From: DASQPA01 sp963757335
GTDB lineage: Bacteria; Acidobacteriota; Thermoanaerobaculia; Multivoradales; UBA5704
Assembly (NCBI GenBank): GCA_963757335.1
Contig: CAVWRJ010000010.1
Location: 1 to 64,000, forward strand
Direction of reading: 5' to 3'
DNA: 64,000 nucleotides
Notes under the pieces: generated by a model
What the model was told of the DNA's origin: nothing
What the model saw: only the letters and a program-made list of their open reading frames with translations
Database searches by the model: none
Shown: positions 22,164-30,957 of the stretch, in pieces
Layout of the letters: every line of letters begins with the position of its first letter
Position numbering within the stretch: position 1 is the stretch's first letter
Translations under genes and position numbers: made by a program

Positions 22164-23315
22164 ATGCGGCACAAAGAAGAGCTCCTCGCCTGGTTCGACC
22201 GGCACCGTCGCGACCTTCCCTGGCGCCGGACCTCCGATCCTTACCGCATCTGGCTCTCCGAGGTCATGCTCCAGCAGACCCGGGTGGAGACGGTTCTTCC
22301 CTACTATGAGCGTTTCCTCGTACGCTTTCCTACAATCGATGCTCTGGCCGCCGCCGAGGTCGAGGAGGTCCTCGCCCTCTGGTCGGGGCTCGGCTACTAC
22401 CGCCGAGCGCGCCAACTCCACGCCGCGGCGCGCCAGGTTGCCGCCTCGGGGGAGGGATTTCCGAGCACCCATGCGGACCTCCTGGCCCTGCCCGGAGTGG
22501 GGGATTACACCGCGGCGGCCGTGGGGAGCATCGCCTTCGGTCTCGCCGAGCCGGTCCTCGACGGCAACGTCGAGCGGGTGCTCTCCCGTTTTCTCGCCCT
22601 GGCGGAGGACCCGCGGTCGCGCGGTGGGCGCGACCGCCTCCTCGCTGCCGGCCGGGAGTTGCTCGCCCTGGAGCGGCCGGGGGACAGCAACCAGGCCATG
22701 ATGGAGCTGGGGGCGACCCTCTGCCTGCCGAGGGCCCCGCGCTGCCTGTTCTGTCCCCTCGCCGCGGGCTGCCGGGCGGCGGCCCACGGCGAGCAGGAGC
22801 TCTACCCCCTGCCGAAGCGTCGCCGGGAGACGGTACGGGTGCGGCTGGTGGTGGCGGTGGTCGAAAGCCCCGGCGGTATCCTCCTCTTCCGCCGGCCCGA
22901 GGGGAGCACCCTCCTGGCCGGCACCTGGGAGCTCCCCTGGGTGGAGGTCGATCCGGCTCCAGGCGAGCCCCCAGCCGATCCCCGATCGGATTCCCGATTC
23001 GACTCCGAGATCGGCCTCGCCGAGCGCTATGGCGGCCGCTGGCACCTGGACCCGCGCGCCGCCCAGGTCCGTCACGGCATCACCTACCGGGATATCGAGG
23101 TCGACGTCCACCGCGGGGAGGTCCACTCCGGTGGCACCCTGGAGGAGGGGATGGAGGCGGGCTGGTTCGACGCCGCGGGGCGCGGCAGGCTCCCGCTCTC
23201 CTCCCTCGTCGGCAAGGTTCTCGCGGCGCTCCACGCCCGCCCTCAGAGCGGCGCTGGCGGAGCTCGTCGAGCGCGGAGAGCCGGCCCGGTTCGGGCCGAG
23301 GGATCGAAGGGCTAG
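22164..23315 (+). CDS. mutY: A/G-specific adenine glycosylase MutY
   Basis: A 383-residue enzyme removing adenine mispaired with 8-oxoguanine. The N-terminal HhH-GPD domain has the catalytic Glu in LSEVMLQQTRVETV, the helix-hairpin-helix LPGVGDYTAAAVGSIAF and the Asp in VLDGNVERVLSR. A 4Fe-4S cluster loop CLPRAPRCLFCPLAAGC follows, then a C-terminal NUDIX-like 8-oxoG recognition domain. Between cluster and NUDIX strands is an Asp/Ser/Arg-rich insert (about 22965-23010). The ATG at 22164 is preferred because a perfect TATAAT (22152-22157) ends 6 nt upstream. It overlaps the convergent cNMP-binding gene at CTAG. Confidence 0.94.
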   Translation: MRHKEELLAWFDRHRRDLPWRRTSDPYRIWLSEVMLQQTRVETVLPYYERFLVRFPTIDALAAAEVEEVLALWSGLGYYRRARQLHAAARQVAASGEGFPSTHADLLALPGVGDYTAAAVGSIAFGLAEPVLDGNVERVLSRFLALAEDPRSRGGRDRLLAAGRELLALERPGDSNQAMMELGATLCLPRAPRCLFCPLAAGCRAAAHGEQELYPLPKRRRETVRVRLVVAVVESPGGILLFRRPEGSTLLAGTWELPWVEVDPAPGEPPADPRSDSRFDSEIGLAERYGGRWHLDPRAAQVRHGITYRDIEVDVHRGEVHSGGTLEEGMEAGWFDAAGRGRLPLSSLVGKVLAALHARPQSGAGGARRARRAGPVRAEGSKG

Positions 23316-24328
23316 CTGTCCAAGTGCTCGTAGCTGCCGGAGCCCGCCCCCGCGCCGCCGGCCCCTCCCGCCAGGATGAACCAGCCGATGATCTTGTCGT
23401 CGAGCTCGCGCAGGCGGGTCGCGACCAGGGTGCAGAGGATCTTCAGCAGGCGCAGCGATGAGAGCTTGTTGATGTCGAGGATGCCGTTCAACACCTCGCG
23501 CGGGATGGCGAGGACGACCGCGCCGCCATCGTCGGCCTTGGCGTCGGCCGAACGCGGCTGGTTCTCGATCAGGGCCATCTCGCCGAAGTAGTCGCCGCGC
23601 TCGAGAAAGGCGAGGGCCTCCTCGCCGGCGCCGGGGATGTACTTGCTGATCATGATCCGCCCCTCCAGGACCACGTACATCTCGTCGGCGCTCTCCCCCT
23701 CGCGGAAGAGAACCTTCTGGGGCGGCAGGTTCTTCTCCTTCGAGAGCGAGGTCAGGAAGTTGATCTCCAGGTTCGAGAGTTTCTGCTCCTGGAAGAGCTT
23801 GCGCTTCGAGGCGAGGTCGATCCGGAACTCACCCGAGGCGTCGAGCTTGGGCGGCTGCTGGGTGGTCGCCGGCCTGCCGGTCTCGGAGAAGAACTGGGTG
23901 AGCTTGTCGTTGGTCTGGCGAAGCTTTTTCGACAGGCTCTTCCAGAAGGTCCAGTAGAGGGCGAGGGTGATCCGCTGGTCGCGCTCCATCAAAGCCTGGA
24001 GGGCGAGCGGGTTCAAGGTGAGGATGTCGGTGTCGGAGATCGTCACCGCGTCCCCCGAACGGGTGTTGCGGTCGATGAAGCTGGTCTCGCCGAAGAGGTC
24101 CCCCGGTTCGAGCTCCGCTAAGTTGAAGCTGCCGTAGGGGGTCTTTCTCTGGATGCGGATGCCGCCGCTCTCGATCAGGTAGGCGTCCGCCGTCGGCTCG
24201 CCCTCGCGGACGATCATCGAGCCCGCCGGAAAGCGGGTTCGCGAGATGCACTGCCCGAGGAGGTCGAGCTGCGGCTCGGAGAAGTGGGAGAACAGGTCCC
24301 ACCGGCGCAGGAGATAGGGGATGCTCAA
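23312..24328 (-). CDS. Protein with two cyclic-nucleotide-binding domains
   Basis: A 338-residue protein with two cNMP-binding beta-rolls. The first (about residues 10-115) has the phosphate-binding cassette region LEPGDLFGETSFIDRNTRSGDA. The second (about 185-310) has LERGDYFGEMALIENQPRSADA. A helical linker (120-180) joins them. There is no helix-turn-helix, so it is not a classical Crp regulator; it may sense a nucleotide and act by protein contact. The C-terminus is a Gly/Ala-rich tail. The start is TTG, 9 nt after a TACAAT -10 (24338-24343, minus). Confidence 0.85.
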   Translation of the reverse strand: MSIPYLLRRWDLFSHFSEPQLDLLGQCISRTRFPAGSMIVREGEPTADAYLIESGGIRIQRKTPYGSFNLAELEPGDLFGETSFIDRNTRSGDAVTISDTDILTLNPLALQALMERDQRITLALYWTFWKSLSKKLRQTNDKLTQFFSETGRPATTQQPPKLDASGEFRIDLASKRKLFQEQKLSNLEINFLTSLSKEKNLPPQKVLFREGESADEMYVVLEGRIMISKYIPGAGEEALAFLERGDYFGEMALIENQPRSADAKADDGGAVVLAIPREVLNGILDINKLSSLRLLKILCTLVATRLRELDDKIIGWFILAGGAGGAGAGSGSYEHLDS

Positions 24329-24349
24329 AGTGGGCCTATTGTAGCGGAA

Positions 24350-24994
24350 TCAGATCCGCTCCCACGCACGACTTTCCGGTGCCGCCAGGCGGCCGGCGGT
24401 CCGCGCCCAGTCGGCGCGCGCGGAATCGCCAGCGGCGTCCCACAGAACCGCGGCCTGGAGGAACCACTCGGCGAAGAGCGGTTCCCCTCCGCCGAGGTCG
24501 GTGCGCAGCTTGGTTTCGAGGGGCGCCTCGACCTCGTCGAACCGCCGGCGCGCGGCGTCTTTGTCCCCCTGACGAAGGGCGAGCCAGGCGCGGTGGAGGG
24601 TGAGCGACTCGGCGAGGTCGGAGCGGCGTGCGGCGGCGCGGGCGAAGGCGGTCTCGGCCGTCGCGAGGTCGCCCGCGTAGGCGGCTACGAGCCCGCTTTC
24701 GAGCCAGGCCTCGCCGTCGTCGGGGTCGTCGGCGAGGAGCTGCGCCAGGAGATCGCGGGCGCGGTCGAGGTCCAAGAGGTGCTTGGCCGCCACCGCGGCG
24801 GTATAGAGCTCGTCGCGCTCGGGATGGGGCCCGGCGACGCGCGCCGCGGCGAGAGCGGCGGCGAAGTGGCCGCGGCCGAGCTCCTCCCGGGCCGGGCTGG
24901 TGCCCGACCGCCGCAGGCCGGCCCACAGGAGGAACGCGCTCACCGCGATGGCGGCGAGCAGGGCACCGAGGGAGAGAGTCTCGAAAGAGGGCAT
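24350..24994 (-). CDS. Membrane-anchored TPR-like protein
   Basis: A 214-residue protein with an N-terminal membrane segment (about residues 7-27) followed by Ala/Leu-rich helical hairpins resembling tetratricopeptide repeats (DDGEAWLESGLVAAYAGDLA, ESLTLHRAWLALRQGDKDAA). It would present a helical scaffold on one membrane face. No enzyme motif is visible and no family name can be given. It lies between the cNMP-binding gene and an NTPase, in the same direction. Confidence 0.72.
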   Translation of the reverse strand: MPSFETLSLGALLAAIAVSAFLLWAGLRRSGTSPAREELGRGHFAAALAAARVAGPHPERDELYTAAVAAKHLLDLDRARDLLAQLLADDPDDGEAWLESGLVAAYAGDLATAETAFARAAARRSDLAESLTLHRAWLALRQGDKDAARRRFDEVEAPLETKLRTDLGGGEPLFAEWFLQAAVLWDAAGDSARADWARTAGRLAAPESRAWERI

Positions 24995-25026
24995 GTGGGC
25001 TTTCGGGTTCTCGGGATCTCGGGATC

Positions 25027-25599
25027 TCAGCCAGGCAGGAGGAGCTGGGCGGGGCGCAGATGCGCCCAGACCTCCTCCTCCACACTGTCGAGCCAGCCGG
25101 CCCGGGCCTCCGGGGAGAGCTGGACGGCGGCGAGCCCGCGTTCCTCAAGCTCACGCGCCAGGCGCTCTTCCACCGCGAGCTGGAAACCGGGGTCGGGAGA
25201 GCGTACCCCGTCTGGGCTGGGCTGGGCGACGACCGGAACGTGCACGAGGAGATCGTACCCCTTCATCCAGGCGGCAAGCAGCCCTTCGAGGCTCTCGTCG
25301 CGACCGGCGGCGAGCAGGAGATAGACATAGTTGTCGAGCAGGCTCCGGTCGCAGATCACGACCGGGTAGCGCGCCTGGGCCACCAGCTCCTCGGCGATCT
25401 GGGTGTGGACGATCCACTCCTGGGCGGCGACCGAGGTCTCCTCGTTGATCGGCAGCGGGCAGCGCCGAGCCACCTCATGCACTACCTCGACCGCCAGGTC
25501 GCGCGCCTTCAGCCGTGCCGCGAGCCCATAGCAGAGAGTCGTCTTGCCGACCCCGTGGCTGCCAATGAAGGCGAGCTTGAAGCGGGGGGAGGAGATCAT
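25027..25599 (-). CDS. Small P-loop NTPase (AAA_28/NadR-like)
   Basis: A 190-residue protein with Walker A GSHGVGKTTLCYGLA (residues 13-27), Walker-B-like PVVICDRSLLDNYVY and an Arg-rich segment typical of nucleoside/nucleotide kinase-like AAA_28 proteins. Probably a kinase-like or regulatory NTPase; substrate unknown. It is 13 bp downstream of the toxin-like gene on the same strand, but a functional link is not shown. Confidence 0.78.
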   Translation of the reverse strand: MISSPRFKLAFIGSHGVGKTTLCYGLAARLKARDLAVEVVHEVARRCPLPINEETSVAAQEWIVHTQIAEELVAQARYPVVICDRSLLDNYVYLLLAAGRDESLEGLLAAWMKGYDLLVHVPVVAQPSPDGVRSPDPGFQLAVEERLARELEERGLAAVQLSPEARAGWLDSVEEEVWAHLRPAQLLLPG

Positions 25600-25612
25600 G
25601 GCTCAGATCTGC

Positions 25613-25993
25613 TCAGCTGAGGATCTCGCCGCGCCTGCCGGCGATCAGCTTTTGGAGGCGCTCATGATCGTGGGCCAGGGTGGCCGCCACCATCAGGACC
25701 GCCCCTTCGGGCTCGTCGGGAGGGTGTGGCTCTATCCAGCGGGCGATGACGCGTAGTGGAAAGCGGCAGCGGTACTCGAAGAGGCCGGTCACGCGACTCA
25801 CGTGATAGGCGCTGGGCCGCCAAGAGGCAAGCATCGGGTCGGTGCAAGGGTGCCGGCACTCGGCGAGGGCTTGGATGAGCCCACTGATCTCCTGCAGGCG
25901 GCGATCCTGTTCGGAAGTGGAGAGGGCCTTGAGGGATTTTTTGAAGTGTCGGTCGAACCATAGCGGCTGGAAAAAGTGGACGTGCCTAGCCAT
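25613..25993 (-). CDS. Putative toxin of a Panacea-type toxin-antitoxin pair (RelE/ParE-like)
   Basis: A 126-residue basic protein. Its strand-rich C-terminal half (FEYRCRFPLRVIARWIEP, VLMVAATLAHDHERLQKLI) resembles the RelE/ParE toxin layout: an early helix pair, an Arg-containing strand and a final strand with the HD-xx-helix. The assignment is by pattern and context, not by a catalytic motif. Its ATG overlaps the end of the upstream Panacea-domain gene by 8 bp, the tight coupling expected of a TA operon. Confidence 0.55.
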   Translation of the reverse strand: MARHVHFFQPLWFDRHFKKSLKALSTSEQDRRLQEISGLIQALAECRHPCTDPMLASWRPSAYHVSRVTGLFEYRCRFPLRVIARWIEPHPPDEPEGAVLMVAATLAHDHERLQKLIAGRRGEILS

Positions 25994-26585
25994 CTAAAGC
26001 CCGTCTCAGGTGCACCAGCGGGTCGTCTTCAACGGGCTCACTCCATCGCGAGCGGTCGTCCAGGTTGGTGTGGGTCAGGGCCTCGGCGAGGTCCTGCCAG
26101 CCCTGGTCCAGGCGGAGGTAGGCCTCCTCGTCGACGAGAGCTCGGGAGTTCGATCCCCAGCGTTCTGTCGGGAGCTCGGTGTTCAGCCGCTTCGTGAGCT
26201 GGCCTAACTGCTCGGCCGGCATCCGGCCGTACGACTCGGCCACGAAGTCCACGACCTCAAGCTCTTCCGGCGTGAGTCGTGCTTCCGGCGGCTCCGAGAC
26301 CAGGCTGATCTTCTTGCCGCCCTCTGAGAAGCCGTGAGGCTCAATCCGAAAGACCGGTCCGCATCCCTCGGAGTGAGAGATAAAACGATAGGCTTCTCGC
26401 GTCACCACCCCGAGCTCCCAAGTTTCATGAGTGCCGTTCGTGACACCTCTTCCCAGCGCGTGTTGGGCGACGACATCGACGAGATAGGGCAGCTTGACGG
26501 CATGAGTCTTATAGAGCGGCCCTAGTTGGGCGCAGAGCCTGGCCAGAACGGCCTCCAACTTCGGATCGATTCGTTGCAGCTCCAT
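25986..26585 (-). CDS. Panacea/SocA-like (DUF4065) domain protein, candidate antitoxin
   Basis: A 199-residue protein. Residues 25-85 (YKTHAVKLPYLVDVVAQ, then the GRGVTNGTHETWELG stretch) match the KLLYLAD...G.pitg...W..GPV pattern of the DUF4065/Panacea domain. Panacea proteins act as antitoxins for many unrelated toxins, or as ClpXP adaptors such as SocA. The C-terminal half is helical and acidic. It is the first gene of a two-gene unit with the toxin-like gene downstream. Domain recognition is moderate; function is inferred. Confidence 0.6.
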   Translation of the reverse strand: MELQRIDPKLEAVLARLCAQLGPLYKTHAVKLPYLVDVVAQHALGRGVTNGTHETWELGVVTREAYRFISHSEGCGPVFRIEPHGFSEGGKKISLVSEPPEARLTPEELEVVDFVAESYGRMPAEQLGQLTKRLNTELPTERWGSNSRALVDEEAYLRLDQGWQDLAEALTHTNLDDRSRWSEPVEDDPLVHLRRALDG

Positions 26586-26632
26586 TCCCGAAGTATACGC
26601 CGTGCCGCCACAAAGTGAAAGAGAGCCGTAAG

Positions 26633-27943
26633 TCAGGAGAGGGCGGTTGATTCCGCCCCCAGAATCTCCTCCAAAATCCCCACCGCCACGTCGAGCTGCC
26701 CCATCTCGATAGTGAGCGGCGGCACGATCTGCGCGACCCTCCCTTCCGGTCCGCCGGCGAGGAGGAGCACCCCCTTCGCCAGCGCCCCGGCGACCAACTC
26801 CTTGGCCGCCTCTCGCGAGGCCAGCTCGATTCCCCAGAGGAGGCCGCGACCGCGAACGGCAGTCACTTGCGGGAAGCGATCCCTCCAGGTGCGGAGCCTC
26901 TCCCCGAGCTTCTCCCCCAGGATGGCCGCCCTTGCCGGGAGATCCTCTTCTCTCAGGATGTCGAGGACGGCGAGCGCGGCGGCGCAGGCCAAGGGGTTGC
27001 CGAGGAAGGTCGAGGTATGGAGGGCTTCGCCGGGGACCTCCCAGCCACGGAAGTGGGCGCGGCGACCGAGGACCGCGGCGATCGGCACGCCGCCGCCGAG
27101 GGCCTTGCCGCAGCAGAGGAGGTCGGGGGTCACCCCTTCGGCCTCGACGGCGAAGAGGGTGCCGGTGCGGCCGAAGCCGGTGAAGATCTCGTCGACGATC
27201 AAGAGGGCGCCATGCTCGTGACAGAGGGCGGCCACCGCGGCGAGCCAGCCCGGCGGCGGGAGGAGCACCCCCTCCCGGCCCACGATGGGCTCCAGGAGGA
27301 CGCAGGCGACATCCCCTCTGGAGAGCTCGCGGCCGACCTCCGCCGCCGGGGCGCCGAAGGGGAGCCGGCGGAGGTGCGGATGGAGGTGCCGGGCGAAGGG
27401 ACGGCGGAACTCCGGCCGCGAGGTGGCGGCGAGAGCGCCGAGGGTCGTTCCGTGGTAGGCGGGCTCAAAGGCGAGAACCCCCGATGCCGCCGATGCCCCC
27501 AATATCGCCGTCTTGACCGCCACCTCGACCGCCTCGGCGCCAGAGGTAGCGAAGAAGACCTGGGCTTCGGGCACCGGCGCCAGGGCGGCAAGCCGGGAGG
27601 CGAGCTCGACCCGGCCGGGGTGGGCATGGACATCCCCCAGGCCGTGGAGGAGCCTGCCGCTCTGCTCGGCGAGCGCCGCCACCACCCGGGGATGCCGGTG
27701 CCCCACCGCCGCCACCCCGAAGCCCGAGGTGAGGTCGATATAGAGGTTGTCGTCGACATCCAGGACGTTCGCGCCGAGGGCCTCCTGCCAGAGGATGGGC
27801 CCCTCTGAAGCCGAGAGACCGGGGACGACGGTGTTGACCCCCGGCGCCTCGACTTGGGCGAGGCGCCGGGCGAGCTCACGAGCCCGCGGTCCCGGTGGCG
27901 GCGTCACCATCCGGGGCGGCAGGTCCCCTCGCGTCAGGCTCAC
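26633..27943 (-). CDS. Class III PLP-dependent aminotransferase
   Basis: A 436-residue fold-type I aminotransferase of the acetylornithine/GABA/glutamate-1-semialdehyde group. It shows YIDLTSGFGVAAVGHRHPRV, FATSGAEAVEVAVKTA, the PLP Asp in LLIVDEIFTGFGRTGT and the Schiff-base Lys in LLCCGKALGGGVPIAA. Substrate is not resolved; the early PGVNTVVPG and FGRTG segments fit ornithine/acetylornithine or 4-aminobutyrate types. A short Ala/Ser insert at about 27478-27500 belongs to the low-complexity inserts seen elsewhere. Its GTG overlaps the recR stop (GTGA), extending the dnaX-ybaB-recR unit. Confidence 0.88.
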   Translation of the reverse strand: MSLTRGDLPPRMVTPPPGPRARELARRLAQVEAPGVNTVVPGLSASEGPILWQEALGANVLDVDDNLYIDLTSGFGVAAVGHRHPRVVAALAEQSGRLLHGLGDVHAHPGRVELASRLAALAPVPEAQVFFATSGAEAVEVAVKTAILGASAASGVLAFEPAYHGTTLGALAATSRPEFRRPFARHLHPHLRRLPFGAPAAEVGRELSRGDVACVLLEPIVGREGVLLPPPGWLAAVAALCHEHGALLIVDEIFTGFGRTGTLFAVEAEGVTPDLLCCGKALGGGVPIAAVLGRRAHFRGWEVPGEALHTSTFLGNPLACAAALAVLDILREEDLPARAAILGEKLGERLRTWRDRFPQVTAVRGRGLLWGIELASREAAKELVAGALAKGVLLLAGGPEGRVAQIVPPLTIEMGQLDVAVGILEEILGAESTALS

Positions 27944-28524
27944 ATCTCACGCCGGCCGAGGAGCGAGCGGCCGAGCGTCACCTCGTCGGTGTACTCGATG
28001 TCGCCGCCCACCGGCATGCCGAAGGCGAGCCGGGTCACCTTCAAGCCGCGGTTCTTGAGCAGGCGGGCGAGATAGAGCGCCGTCGCCTCGCCCTCGACGT
28101 TGGGATTGGTGGCGAGGACGACCTCCTCGATCCCTTCCAACCGCGTGAGGAGGCCGGGGATCGCCAGGCGGTCCGGGCCGATTCCGCGGTGCGGCGAGAG
28201 GGCCCCCAGAAGCACGTGGTAGAGGCCGTGGTACTCGCCTGTCCGCTCCAGGGGCTCCAGGTTGAACGGCTCCTCGACGACGCAGATACGGGTGCGGTCG
28301 CGCTCGACATCGGCGCAATAGCGGCAGGGGTCGACGGCGGTGATCGAATTACAGGTGGAGCAGTGAAAAAGCTTTTCCTTCACCTCGACGATGGCTTCGG
28401 CTAGCGCCTGGGCCTCTGCGACCGGGACCTTCAACAGGTAGTGGGCGAGGCGGGTCGCCGTCTTGGGGCCGATTCCTGGCAGACGAGAGAGCTCGCCCAC
28501 CAGCCGGGCCAGGGGATCGGTCAT
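27940..28524 (-). CDS. recR: Recombination protein RecR
   Basis: A 194-residue RecFOR component. The N-terminal helix-hairpin-helix is LSRLPGIGPKTATRLAHYLL, the zinc finger is CSTCNSITAVDPCRYC (residues 55-70), and a TOPRIM region (ICVVEEPFNLEPLERTGEY) precedes the C-terminal EYTDEVTLGRSL. Together with RecF, also in this window, it loads RecA at gaps. It sits in the widely conserved dnaX-ybaB-recR order. Confidence 0.97.
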   Translation of the reverse strand: MTDPLARLVGELSRLPGIGPKTATRLAHYLLKVPVAEAQALAEAIVEVKEKLFHCSTCNSITAVDPCRYCADVERDRTRICVVEEPFNLEPLERTGEYHGLYHVLLGALSPHRGIGPDRLAIPGLLTRLEGIEEVVLATNPNVEGEATALYLARLLKNRGLKVTRLAFGMPVGGDIEYTDEVTLGRSLLGRREM

Positions 28525-28547
28525 GGCCGCTTCGAGCCGGCCTCCGC

Positions 28548-28844
28548 CTAGAACAGGCCCGGCAGGCTGGAGGCCATCGAGCCCATCTTGCCCTGCATGG
28601 TTTCCTCCACCCGCCGCCCCGCCTCGTTGACCGCGGCGACGATCAGGTCCTCGAGCATCGAGGGATCCTTGGGATCCATCACCTCGGGATCGAGCTTGAC
28701 CGAGACGAGCTGCTTGTGGCCGCTCATCTTGACCGTCACCATGCCGCCGCCGACGCTCGCCTCGACCACCGTCTCGGCAAGCTCGCGCTGCAGCTTTTCC
28801 TGCATCTCCTGAGCCTGTTTCATCAACTGACGCATGCTGCTCAT
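28548..28844 (-). CDS. ybaB: YbaB/EbfC nucleoid-associated protein
   Basis: A 98-residue member of the YbaB family (MRQLMKQAQEMQEKLQRELAE, then strands VEASVGGGMVTVKMSGH and helix LEDLIVAAVNEA). It binds DNA as a tweezer-like dimer. It lies 4 bp after dnaX and 23 bp before recR in the standard operon. Confidence 0.95.
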   Translation of the reverse strand: MSSMRQLMKQAQEMQEKLQRELAETVVEASVGGGMVTVKMSGHKQLVSVKLDPEVMDPKDPSMLEDLIVAAVNEAGRRVEETMQGKMGSMASSLPGLF

Positions 28845-28848
28845 CGGG

Positions 28849-30648
28849 CTATTCCTCCCTCAAACCACTGCCATGTTCCTCCACCCTCTCGACTCGCCCC
28901 TGGAAAATTTCGAGGACGGTCTGGATGGTGGGATTCTCTGCGACCATTTCGAGCCGGATGCTCGAAACCTGCGGTGCCGCTTTCGGTGCTCCCGAACCCT
29001 CGATCAGATGGAGGGCCGTGCCGGGCCCCCAGGCGGTGACGGCCGCCTGCTCCAGCACCTGCCAGTTGTTGGCGCGGTGGAGCTTCGCTTCGAGCCAGCC
29101 GTCGCCGCGCGGCGAGACGATCTCCAGCCCGTGTTCCCCGAAGCGCAGCTCCTCGGCGTGCTCCAGGTAGGCGACCAGCGGCTGCTTGATGCGGCTCACC
29201 TCGTCGAGGAAGGCCTGCATGCGGTCGCCCTCTCTCTTTACGGAAAGGGGGGCCGGCGGGTTGCTCGCAGCGGCCGGCGTCGGTGCAGTCGCCGGGCGAG
29301 CGGCCGCCGCAGGTTCCGAGACCGGCGATGCCGCGGGGGCCTCCCTCGGCGGTGCGCTCTCTCGCGGCGTGATCGCGGATGGCCCGGATGGCACGGATGG
29401 CACGGCGGACCGGCGGACCGGTTCGGGGGGCTTCGGCGGGATGGCCGGGAGCGCCGGCAGGAGCGGAGTGGCCGTGGCGGGCCGGGTGCCGGGGGCGCTC
29501 GTGCTGACGGCGGCGTTCGTGCCGACGGTGTGGCCAGCGAGGATCTCCTCGATCCGGCGCAGCTTGGGGAGCTCGGCGGCGCGCAGCCAGGCGATCTCGA
29601 CCGCCAGGGCACCGGTCTCGCTCCGCCGCACCGTCGCCTCGCTCTGCAGGAGCTGGTGGACGAGGCGGAGGAGATTCTCATAGCCGGCGCCCTTGGCGGT
29701 CTCGGCGAGGGTCGCCGCCTCCTCGGCCGGCAGGTCGACCTGGCCGGGATCGCCCCCGAGGGCGAGATGGAGGGCGTCGCGGCAGAAGGCGAGGAACTGG
29801 CCGTAGACGTGGCGCGGGTCCCAGCCTTCGTCCTCGACCCGGCGGACGAGGGCGGCGACCCCGGCGCCGTCCCCCGCTACGACGGCCGAGAGGAGCTTGC
29901 CGAAGAGCGCCGTGTCGAGCCCGCCGAGAAGCCGGATCGCCTCCTCGTCCGAGATCGCGCCGGAGCCGAAGGTGGCGAGCTGGTCCAAGAGGGCCACGGC
30001 GTCGCGCACGCTCCCCTCGCCGGCCCGGGCGATGAGCCGCAGCGCCGCCTCGCTCGCCTCGATGTGCTCGTCGGTGCAGATCTCGCGGAGCAGGGCCGCC
30101 ACCTCGATCGCCGGGACCCGCCGGAAGTGGAACTCCTGGCAGCGCGAGAGGATCGTCGCCGGCACCGCCTCGATCTCGGTGGTGGCGAAGATGAAGACCA
30201 GGTGGGGCGGCGGCTCCTCGACGATCTTCAAGAGCGCGTCGAAGGCCTGGCGGGACAGGCGGTGGACCTCGTCCAGGACCACCACTTTGTAGCGGTCGCG
30301 GGCCGGGCCGTAGCGCAGGCTCTCGGTCAGCTCGCGCACCTGCTCGACCTTCGAGTAGGTGGCGGCGTCGACCTCGATGACGTCCATGTCCGAGCCGCGG
30401 GTGATCTCGATGCACGCCGTGCACTGGTTACAGGGGTCGGCGGCCGGCCCCTTCTCGCAGTTGAGCGCCTTGGCGAGCACCCGGGCAGCGGTCGTCTTCC
30501 CCACTCCACGGATGCCGGAGAAGAGGTAGGCCTGGGCGATCCGCCCCTCCTTCAGGGCGTTGCGGAGAGCCGTGACGATCGGCCCCTGCCCAACGAGACT
30601 GGAGAAGTTTTGCGGCCGCCACTTGCGGGCGAGAACCTGGTAGGTCAT
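28849..30648 (-). CDS. dnaX: DNA polymerase III subunit gamma/tau
   Basis: A 599-residue clamp-loader ATPase. It starts MTYQVLARKWRPQNFSSLVG, with Walker A GIRGVGKTTAARVLAKAL, a four-Cys zinc module (CEKGPAADPCNQCTAC), Walker B VVLDEVHRLS and sensor FIFATTEIEAVP. After domain III comes a Pro/Ala/Ser-rich linker of about 100 residues partly coded by 9-bp repeats (about 29380-29410), then a tau-like C-terminus. The ATG is internal to a longer open frame that reads back into the SRP RNA. It is transcribed with ybaB and recR. Confidence 0.96.
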   Translation of the reverse strand: MTYQVLARKWRPQNFSSLVGQGPIVTALRNALKEGRIAQAYLFSGIRGVGKTTAARVLAKALNCEKGPAADPCNQCTACIEITRGSDMDVIEVDAATYSKVEQVRELTESLRYGPARDRYKVVVLDEVHRLSRQAFDALLKIVEEPPPHLVFIFATTEIEAVPATILSRCQEFHFRRVPAIEVAALLREICTDEHIEASEAALRLIARAGEGSVRDAVALLDQLATFGSGAISDEEAIRLLGGLDTALFGKLLSAVVAGDGAGVAALVRRVEDEGWDPRHVYGQFLAFCRDALHLALGGDPGQVDLPAEEAATLAETAKGAGYENLLRLVHQLLQSEATVRRSETGALAVEIAWLRAAELPKLRRIEEILAGHTVGTNAAVSTSAPGTRPATATPLLPALPAIPPKPPEPVRRSAVPSVPSGPSAITPRESAPPREAPAASPVSEPAAAARPATAPTPAAASNPPAPLSVKREGDRMQAFLDEVSRIKQPLVAYLEHAEELRFGEHGLEIVSPRGDGWLEAKLHRANNWQVLEQAAVTAWGPGTALHLIEGSGAPKAAPQVSSIRLEMVAENPTIQTVLEIFQGRVERVEEHGSGLREE

Positions 30649-30688
30649 GAACGTGGCTGCACTGGCGACTCTTACGGCAGCGGTCGAT

Positions 30689-30796
30689 GAAGGGTTCCGG
30701 TTTCCCTGCGGCACTCAGCCGGCATACCTTATCGCTGCTCCCTTCCGGGCCTGACGAGGTTCGGTCGCGGTCGATGCACAGGACCCGAACCCTTCG
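30689..30796 (-). ncRNA. ffs: Signal recognition particle RNA (small 4.5S type)
   Basis: The minus strand carries the conserved SRP helix-8 signature GTCAGGCCCGGAAGGGAGCA (symmetric and asymmetric loops around GGAAGG...AGCAGC). The ends pair: GAAGGGTTCGGGT near 30795 with ACCGGAACCCTTC near 30689. The about 108-nt size matches 4.5S RNA, without the Alu domain of Bacillus. It stands just upstream of dnaX, a known arrangement. Exact ends are inferred from pairing. Confidence 0.93.
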
Positions 30797-30870
30797 TCGG
30801 CCACTGCCGAGGGATGTCATGGTACGTCCTGGGGTCGGGGATGTAAAGGCGGCTTGTCACTCGTCGGTGT

Positions 30871-30934
30871 GGCGGTCACCGCCCTCTACAGGAGGAAGTC
30901 GCAGCTCGCGGGGGAAGCGTGACAGCCCGGCTGA
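30871..30934 (+). repeat. 64-bp direct repeat, copy R1
   Basis: It begins with a small hairpin (GGCGGT-ACCGCC type), then TCTACAG, and ends TCGCGGG..AAGCGTGACAGCCCGGCTGA. A second 64-bp copy with about 75% identity is at 33098-33161 in the same orientation. R1 lies immediately before the first methyltransferase gene. Confidence 0.7.
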
Positions 30935-30957
30935 CCGTCTGAAATATTGTGGAGGCC

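Noticed and set aside
28834..30690. 618-codon open frame antisense to dnaX
   Set aside because: Shadow of dnaX; no motif, no ribosome binding site.
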